The position numbers were made by a program, and so were the translations under genes. The notes under the pieces were generated by a model that worked only from the letters and a program-made list of their open reading frames with translations, had not been told where the DNA came from and did not search any database. From Lagopus muta (taxonomy: Eukaryota > Chordata > Aves > Galliformes > Phasianidae), in contig NC_064438.1 of the NCBI RefSeq assembly GCF_023343835.1, positions 56,134,578-56,198,577 on the forward strand: DNA of 64,000 bases, given 5' to 3'. Within the stretch, counting starts at the first letter, position 1, and the number at the start of each line of letters is the position of its first letter. This document shows, piece after piece, positions 61,401 through 64,000 of this stretch.

Positions 61401-63516
61401 GCACTTGTACTGGTGTGAGACTCAGGTGGTTTGGTAGCTGTGTGGTCTGTCTTAGAGCTACATGAGAACCACTGCAAGTGCTTTGTGCTGAACTGCAGTG
61501 GTTAATGAAACTTGATTTTTAGTAATCATTGCGTTGTAATCGGTGTAACAAGTGCCAAATGTTACTCATCTTATTTCCTAAATTAGTTAAGTAAGTCAGC
61601 CTTCGTTTCAGTTTACTGTGTGAATGTGGTGGAGTTCCAGGCACCTCTTCCTTCCTGATGAATTCCTTCCTTTTAGTTACAGCACCTCTGCCACAGAGTG
61701 GGGCCGGCTGCCAGGCAGAAGTGCTCAGCAGGACCAAGAGATGGAAGAGGCTGAGGAAACGGATGGGTGTGAGGAGGCAGAAGGAGTGCCTGAAGTGCCT
61801 AAACAGAGTAAGAAAAATCTGTTCTCTGAGTGGGATGGAAGCTATAGAATCGTTTGAGTTGGAAGGGACCCTTAAGGGCCATCTAGTCCAGCCCTGCTGC
61901 TATGAGCAGGAACACCTTGATCAGAGCCCCATCCAGCCTGAGCTTGGGCAGAAACAAAACAGAAGCAGGGCATCAACCACCTGTCTGGGAAACCTGTGCC
62001 AGTGCTTCACTACCCTTATTGTAGAAGACTTCTTTCTGATATGCAGACTAAATCTCCCCTCTTTTAACTGGAAACCATTTCCCCTTGCCCTATCAAGACA
62101 TCTTATCTGGATGTGTTCTTCACAGACTTGATAAGGAATTCTGGAAATTCTCTGATAACTTTTAGTTTGGATAACTCAGCAGTATATAGCACCAAACAAG
62201 TAATCATAGAATCACAAGGTTGGAAAGGACCTGCAAGATCATGTAGTCCAACCATCCTAATGGAGTTTTCTCTCTATTTTTTTATTTTATTTTTTATTTT
62301 TTACATAAAATTTAGGGAAGGCAGGCACACCACCTGACAAAGAGGTGAGGTTCAATTTAGAAGCCAGTATAAATTGTTTCTTTCACTGAGTTTTGACAGC
62401 TTGCAACTGTAGCAGGGGCTGTGTTTTCTGTAGGCTAGTTAGAACAGGCCTAGTGGTTTCTAATCCCTCTTGGCTTTAGCACATGAAAAAATATGCAACA
62501 GGTCTAACAGGGTGACATACAGAAACTTCTGCCCCTGAGCTTCCTGTTACCAGAATCCCCTGCATGACAGAGCCCACCTGATCAGGGTCTGTAGTCGCTG
62601 CAGAGTAACAGAATGTGCATCTCCTGCTCTGTCACAGCTCGCTCGTGTATTGTCCATAACTGCTTAAAGGGATCCCTGGGGAGTTCTTTTGTTGTCTGAC
62701 ACTGTTTCTAATGTGCTAGGTCACTCTGTGATGCTATTATTTGATTTCAGTTCAAGTCCTGCAGGAGATGAACTGATGAACCAACAGTTCACTGAGTATT
62801 CCCTCTTCAGCATCTGGGCTTTTACTTGCAAAAGAATTGTCAGGCAGTCTGCAGTGTTCTGATGTTCCTATCATTACCAAAGGCAGACTGCTTTTTTTTC
62901 CCCTTTACTTTGTCTCCGTTCACCTTCTCATCTGTCCCATCCTGCTGTGTATTTCTATGTGGTGAAAATGTTCATTTGGGGGCTTTTAAGTGGTGATCTG
63001 GAGGAGAAAAGCAAAATGAGTTTAGTGATAATCTGTAGGGTGTGTTAGCTTCTTACCTCCAAAGAAAGGAGACAAAAGATGGATGGATGGAAAGATAGCT
63101 TTACCTGTAAAACAGAACTACTGCTTTCTGGTTTACTGTAGTTATGCCAATGCTGTAAAAAGTAAATATAAGTATCTTATAGTTGTCTACCCCTTACTGT
63201 TAAGCATTTATTTAAAAATCATGCTTCTCTCTTTCAGACATGACTAGCTTTTCTAATTAAAAAAAAAATAAGTTTAAGAAATAAGTATAGAACTCTTAAG
63301 ATAAATCCAGTTAAAGAAGATGGATGGCTTTGCAAAAGTGTGTGCACAATTTGGAAATGCATACTTTAAAGTACAGACTGGTTCCTATGACTTGCTTGTG
63401 TGTTTAGGATTTTGTTTTTAACTGGTTCTTACATTTTACTGTACCTTTTTGTTCCAAAGGGCCAAATCCTTTCTCCAAAGCAGTCTCTGCAGCAGAGGTG
63501 ATTACTCCTAAGTCTG
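37918..63516 (+). CDS. WDHD1: WDHD1 (AND-1/CTF4) gene, visible coding span (spliced, 3' partial)
   Basis: Twenty coding exons (2701 nt, about 900 codons) were joined by GT-AG sites with consistent phases and no in-frame stop. The human protein is about 1129 aa, so roughly the last 230 residues, including the HMG box and the Pol alpha-binding end, lie beyond the window. Order: an amino-terminal WD40 propeller (about residues 10-310), an acidic linker rich in Asp (about 325-400), the SepB/Mcl1-type middle propeller (about 415-720), a helical bundle (about 722-825), then a disordered acidic tail. In the nucleus AND-1 forms a trimeric hub tying the CMG helicase to DNA polymerase alpha. The start ATG sits in the exon after a short 5' UTR, and the product begins MPSAQKPMRYGHTEGHTDV, matching the human pattern. 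Introns hold about a dozen CR1 copies and one antisense tRNA. Confidence 0.97.
38040..38457 (+). mobile_element. CR1 LINE, about 400 bp 3' fragment
   Basis: It begins in the ORF2 end (CAGGGATGGGACACCTCCCT, GAGGACAGGCTGAGAGCTGG). It then shows GCACTGGCACAGGTTGCCC and GTCCCTTCCAACTCAAAC, ending with AATTCTGTGACC. It starts about 45 bp after WDHD1 coding exon 1. Confidence 0.9.
38605..38896 (-). mobile_element. CR1 LINE 3' fragment, diverged
   Basis: TAAGGTTGGAAAAGACCTC, GCACCTCTAGGGATGCTGAC, CCCTGGGCAGCCTGTGCCAG and AATATCCAACCTGACTCCCC. A CA microsatellite abuts its truncated 5' end. Confidence 0.85.
38898..38928. repeat. CA dinucleotide microsatellite
   Basis: About fifteen CA units at the 5' edge of a CR1 copy. 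Confidence 0.95.
39471..39582 (+). CDS. WDHD1: WDHD1 coding exon 2 (residues 26-63)
   Basis: First WD40 repeat: CIVTCGSDGDVRIWENLDDD. Acceptor CTTTGAACAG, donor AAG then GTATGG, exit phase 0. Confidence 0.96.
40342..40407. repeat. Perfect 66-bp palindrome in an AT array
   Basis: The 20-base unique arm beginning CTGGTAATGC at 40342 recurs as its exact reverse complement ending at 40407. The alternating AT between them is itself self-complementary, so the whole 66 bp is a perfect palindrome without spacer. It lies in WDHD1 intron 2. Confidence 0.95.
40361..40516. repeat. TA dinucleotide array with nested palindromes
   Basis: Long alternating TA tracts interrupted by CAG/CTG and ATTAAT. Further perfect palindromes occur at 40405-40430 (CAG...CTG) and 40491-40512 (ATTAAT...ATTAAT). 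Confidence 0.95.
41813..42030 (-). mobile_element. CR1 LINE 3' fragment
   Basis: Three tail units (ACAGAATCACAGAAGCATAG), then GGGACCTCAAGGATCACGAA. It ends after CACCTCACCACTCTCATAGC. WDHD1 intron 2. Confidence 0.93.
42410..42561 (+). CDS. WDHD1: WDHD1 coding exon 3 (residues 64-114)
   Basis: Second WD40 region: LITAVSNNTVQIHTFPEG and GILTRFTTNANHVVFNSDG. Acceptor TCTTTTTAG, donor AG then GTAATG, exit phase 2. Confidence 0.97.
43811..43840. repeat. AAT trinucleotide repeat
   Basis: About seven ATA/AAT units in WDHD1 intron 3. Confidence 0.9.
44279..44390 (+). CDS. WDHD1: WDHD1 coding exon 4 (residues 114-151)
   Basis: DFMVKVVEVADSSKQKTF, then the WD40 GH signature FRGHDAPVLSLSFDP. Donor CTG then GTAAAA, exit phase 0. 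The ATG in frame at 44286 is internal, not a start. Confidence 0.97.
44688..44738 (+). CDS. WDHD1: WDHD1 coding exon 5 (residues 152-168)
   Basis: 17-codon exon: ASASCDGSVRVWKVEDQ, closing the third WD40 repeat. Acceptor TCTTCCATAG, donor CAG then GTAAAA. Confidence 0.97.
45213..45302 (-). mobile_element. CR1 LINE short 3' fragment
   Basis: TTACAGAATCATAGAGTGGT, GGGTTAGAAAGGGCCTTAAA and CATGAGCAGGGATACTAGGG. WDHD1 intron 5. Confidence 0.85.
45490..45775 (+). mobile_element. CR1 LINE 3' fragment
   Basis: GTGACAGGATGAGGGGAAGT, GGCCTCAAGTTGCACCAGGG, TAGGTTGGCTATCAGGA and GGTTGGACTTGATGATC, ending in a double octamer tail (ATTCTGTGATTCTGTG). Confidence 0.93.
46735..46758. repeat. TA tract followed by T run
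   Basis: Short alternating TA and then T-rich sequence in WDHD1 intron 5. Confidence 0.8.
46832..47041 (-). mobile_element. CR1 LINE 3' fragment near exon 6
   Basis: CACAGAATCACAGAATGGCC tail. It ends after CACCTCACCACTCTCC, about 66 bp upstream of coding exon 6. Confidence 0.93.
47108..47203 (+). CDS. WDHD1: WDHD1 coding exon 6 (residues 169-200)
   Basis: LLLQKCNDVINAKSICRLAW, the start of the fourth WD40 repeat. Acceptor TTGTTTTCAG, donor AAG then GTAAGT. Confidence 0.97.
47598..47670 (+). mobile_element. CR1 LINE terminal fragment
   Basis: GGTTGGAACTGGATGATC, TTTAAGGTCCCTTCCAACCC and TTCTATGATTCTT. WDHD1 intron 6. Confidence 0.85.
48905..48997 (+). CDS. WDHD1: WDHD1 coding exon 7 (residues 201-231)
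   Basis: LLAIPVDKVVKLYRRETW. Acceptor CTTTCAACAG, donor CAG then GTAGGT, exit phase 0. Confidence 0.97.
49445..49551 (+). CDS. WDHD1: WDHD1 coding exon 8 (residues 232-267)
   Basis: WD40 repeat VVWSPCGQYLAAGSVNGSIV. Acceptor TTTTTCCTAG, donor AG then GTACGT, exit phase 2. Confidence 0.97.
49720..50640 (-). mobile_element. Old, long CR1 LINE copy with reverse-transcriptase remnant
   Basis: The longest CR1 copy in the window. The left part is the 3' UTR (GGAAGGGATCCACAGGGATC, CCTGGGCAGCCTGTTCC, ACCAGAGAGCAGAGATC). The right part, read on the minus strand at about 50390-50590, encodes a decayed ORF2 reverse-transcriptase stretch (SWKSGEVQKLADVPVFKKHK, then NYRTVSLTSVPG). The copy is clearly diverged and from a different, older subfamily than the short copies. 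It lies in WDHD1 intron 8, antisense to the gene. Confidence 0.85.
50713..50784 (-). tRNA. tRNA-Gly, anticodon UCC
   Basis: 72 nt including the discriminator A. The acceptor stem GCGTTGG pairs with CCAACGC. The D-arm/A box contains TGGTATAGTGG and the T-arm/B box GGTTCGATTCC. The anticodon arm reads CTGC-CTTCCAA-GCAG with anticodon TCC, which decodes GGA. There is no genomic CCA and no poly-A tail, so it looks like a genuine Pol III gene rather than a tRNA-derived retrocopy. A TTTT terminator follows within 10 nt on the minus strand. It lies antisense in WDHD1 intron 8, about 70 bp beyond the old CR1 copy. Confidence 0.96.
51829..51862 (-). mobile_element. CR1 tail remnant near exon 9
   Basis: Tandem AGAATCATAGATAGAATCAT followed by TAAACTTGAGGG, with little or no element body. 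It is about 55 bp upstream of coding exon 9. Confidence 0.55.
51917..52052 (+). CDS. WDHD1: WDHD1 coding exon 9 (residues 267-312)
   Basis: YSICGLAWHPKYEQIAYTDT, then EGNLGLWED, the last amino-terminal WD40 repeat. Acceptor TTCTTTTTAG, donor GAG then GTGATC, exit phase 0. Confidence 0.96.
52189..52506 (-). mobile_element. CR1 LINE, about 315 bp 3' fragment
   Basis: CATAGCACCACAGAGTGGTT, GGGACCAGACCGTCTGGTTC, GCTCAGGCTGCCCAGGGCC and CCCATTACCCCTTGTCCTAT. Diverged copy in WDHD1 intron 9. Confidence 0.9.
52583..52778 (+). CDS. WDHD1: WDHD1 coding exon 10 (residues 313-378)
   Basis: Acidic linker: YEDLFDGDDDDYLNGDM, then HGDDDDLMPTSGHPRRAIID. Three GAT-rich Asp runs. Acceptor TGGTTTTAG, donor TAG then GTACAG, exit phase 1. 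Confidence 0.96.
52982..53175 (+). CDS. WDHD1: WDHD1 coding exon 11 (residues 378-442)
   Basis: Glu/Asp run coded by GAG and GAT repeats, then the conserved QPFYDGPRPTPRQKPFQSGS and LMHRFM leading into the SepB-type domain. Acceptor AACTTTTAG, donor ATG then GTAAAT. Confidence 0.97.
53789..53973 (+). CDS. WDHD1: WDHD1 coding exon 12 (residues 443-504)
   Basis: VWNSVGIIRCYNDEQDNAID and FHDTSIHHATHLPNSLNHTM, start of the SepB/Mcl1 middle propeller. Donor AAG then GTGAGC, exit phase 2. Confidence 0.97.
55113..55354 (+). CDS. WDHD1: WDHD1 coding exon 13 (residues 504-585)
   Basis: Largest WDHD1 exon in the window: DEDIEAICLGQGWAACATSA and GPVVSMAGHGEQLMIIYHRG. Acceptor TTCTCTCTTTCAG, donor AGAG then GTATTT, exit phase 1. 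Confidence 0.97.
55829..55966 (+). CDS. WDHD1: WDHD1 coding exon 14 (residues 585-631)
   Basis: TGFDGEQCLGVQLMELGKKK and ILHGDPLSLTQKSYL. Acceptor CTTCTTCCTAG, donor GAAG then GTATGA, exit phase 1. Confidence 0.97.
56242..56398 (+). CDS. WDHD1: WDHD1 coding exon 15 (residues 631-683)
   Basis: TPCYVDSEGIVRMLNRALGN and SDHYWVVGIHENPQQL. Acceptor TATCCAACAG, donor GAG then GTCAGA (weaker), exit phase 2. Confidence 0.96.
57028..57209 (-). mobile_element. CR1 LINE 3' fragment, young-looking
   Basis: Three tail units (ATCATAGAATCCTAGAATCA), AGGAGCACAGTGCTCACCC and ACCAACCAGCAGCCCAGGC. It stops at CCTTGGGCAACCTGTTGC. WDHD1 intron 15. Confidence 0.93.
58106..58220 (+). CDS. WDHD1: WDHD1 coding exon 16 (residues 683-721)
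   Basis: CIPCKGARFPPTLPRPAVAI and LPYCQVTTEKGQME, end of the middle domain. Acceptor CCCGTGCACAG, donor GAG then GTATGG. Confidence 0.97.
59472..59603 (+). CDS. WDHD1: WDHD1 coding exon 17 (residues 722-765)
   Basis: EQYWRSVVFHNYVDYLSKNG and VKEQQELLMKLFA. It starts the helical bundle that follows the propeller. Acceptor CTTTTTTTCAG, donor GCT then GTAAGT. Confidence 0.97.
59956..60173 (+). CDS. WDHD1: WDHD1 coding exon 18 (residues 766-838)
   Basis: SCKLEREFRCVELADLMTQN and SLAIKYASRSRRLNLAERLS, then an acidic EDEEEEEDF run. Acceptor CTCCTTCCAG, donor GG then GTAATG, exit phase 2. Confidence 0.97.
61677..61807 (+). CDS. WDHD1: WDHD1 coding exon 19 (residues 838-882)
   Basis: YSTSATEWGRLPGRS, then a Glu-rich stretch QEMEEAEETDGCEEAEG. 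Acceptor CTTCCTTTTAG, donor CAGA then GTAAGA, exit phase 1. Conservation to human is weaker here, as expected for the disordered tail. Confidence 0.93.
61841..62102 (-). mobile_element. CR1 LINE 3' fragment beside exon 19 donor
   Basis: TATAGAATCGTTTGAGTTGG, GGGCCATCTAGTCCAGCCC and ACCATTTCCCCTTGCCCTAT. It begins about 34 bp after the exon 19 donor. Confidence 0.9.
62202..62260 (-). mobile_element. CR1 LINE short 3' fragment
   Basis: TAATCATAGAATCACAAGG, then TTGGAAAGGACCTGCAAGAT and TAGTCCAACCATCC. About 100 bp from the previous copy. Confidence 0.85.
63460..63516 (+). CDS. WDHD1: WDHD1 coding exon 20 (residues 882-901), last in the window
   Basis: PNPFSKAVSAAEVITPKSG, corresponding to the human segment around QNSFSKSTN. 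The phase from exon 19 is consistent. Donor CTG then GTGAGT, exit phase 1. Later exons lie beyond the right edge, and the remaining ~480 bp are intron. Confidence 0.88.
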
Positions 63517-64000
63517 GTGAGTAAATCTCCATTTATTCCACTGTAAGAACTTTGCCGTGCCTCACCACCTCCGTGCCTGATTTTATTTTCTGTCCTCTCA
63601 TTGCTACTACAATACAGTGCCTAAAAGTGCTGTCAAGGAGTAAATTATGCTGATTGTTATGTTCACGTTTTCAAGAGGTTCCTTATTCCTGTTGATGTCA
63701 TCTTTACCTAATGATGCTCTTCAACACCACGCTGATAACCTTGCTTGTGCCAAGTGCTGAATCACTTGTCTGCCTGGCTGTGTCCTAAAGGTGTTCTTTC
63801 AGACAGGGAAAAATTAGAACAATAATCATTTGATTTGTCTTCATAATTACAGATATGTGCCTTGATTGCACTCACAGAGCAGAGTTAGTAACCCTGCCAT
63901 AGGACTGTTAGTCTGGTTTAACAGGCAGGGCAGAATACAGTCCTGCATTCTTTCTTGCTTCTTCCCTCCTGCCATCCTCCAGCAAGAAGAATAGGAATGG

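Noticed and set aside
62316-62344. A 29-bp AG...GTGAGG-bounded pseudo-exon (KAGTPPDK-like) in WDHD1 intron 19
   Set aside because: It fits the phase leaving exon 19 but would shift exon 20 into a frame with an early stop, whereas exons 19 and 20 join directly and match human.

Overview
This window is vertebrate nuclear DNA from a bird, most likely a galliform such as chicken, turkey or quail. The evidence is about thirty dispersed, 5'-truncated CR1 LINE copies ending in the avian CR1 ATTCTRTG-type 3' tail, short introns, and three genes whose proteins match vertebrate orthologues almost residue for residue. The species call is an inference from the repeats and proteins; no database was consulted.

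Layout. Positions 1-5200 are CR1-rich intergenic DNA with no gene I can support. Positions ~5300-15950 hold MAPK1IP1L on the minus strand. Its noncoding first exon ends at 15809 in a CpG island, an 8-codon exon lies at 9705-9732, and the large proline-rich exon lies at 8474-9187. An AT-rich 3' region at ~5300-8350 must contain the terminal exon, which I could not place. Positions 16.2-29.7 kb are mostly single-copy. From 17.75 to 26.92 kb there is no recognisable CR1 copy, and that interval contains a plausible spliced two-exon gene on the plus strand (22063-22218 and 22455-22607, 102 aa, AATAAA at 22833) that I do not recognise. Positions 29743-37250 are SOCS4 on the minus strand, with a single coding exon and a noncoding exon in a second CpG island. 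From 37.1 kb to the right edge is WDHD1 (AND-1/CTF4) on the plus strand. Twenty coding exons (about 900 codons) were traced by splice phase, and the gene runs off the window before its HMG-box end. A tRNA-Gly(UCC) gene sits antisense in WDHD1 intron 8.

From memory, the gene order and relative orientations (MAPK1IP1L and SOCS4 on one strand, WDHD1 divergent from SOCS4) match human 14q22. SOCS4 and WDHD1 are head to head, with splice donors of their first exons about 250 bp apart, so they probably share a bidirectional CpG-island promoter. The three proteins do not form one pathway. WDHD1 is a replisome scaffold, SOCS4 is a substrate receptor of an elongin/cullin-5 ubiquitin ligase acting on cytokine and EGF receptor signalling, and MAPK1IP1L is a poorly characterised proline-rich protein.

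Points for a second look: the unrecognised two-exon gene; a perfect 66-bp palindrome in WDHD1 intron 2 that copies unique flanking DNA; a CR1 copy about 13 bp past a MAPK1IP1L splice donor that would give read-through transcripts a CR1-derived C-terminus; the intronic antisense tRNA; and inverted CACGTG boxes in the MAPK1IP1L CpG island.
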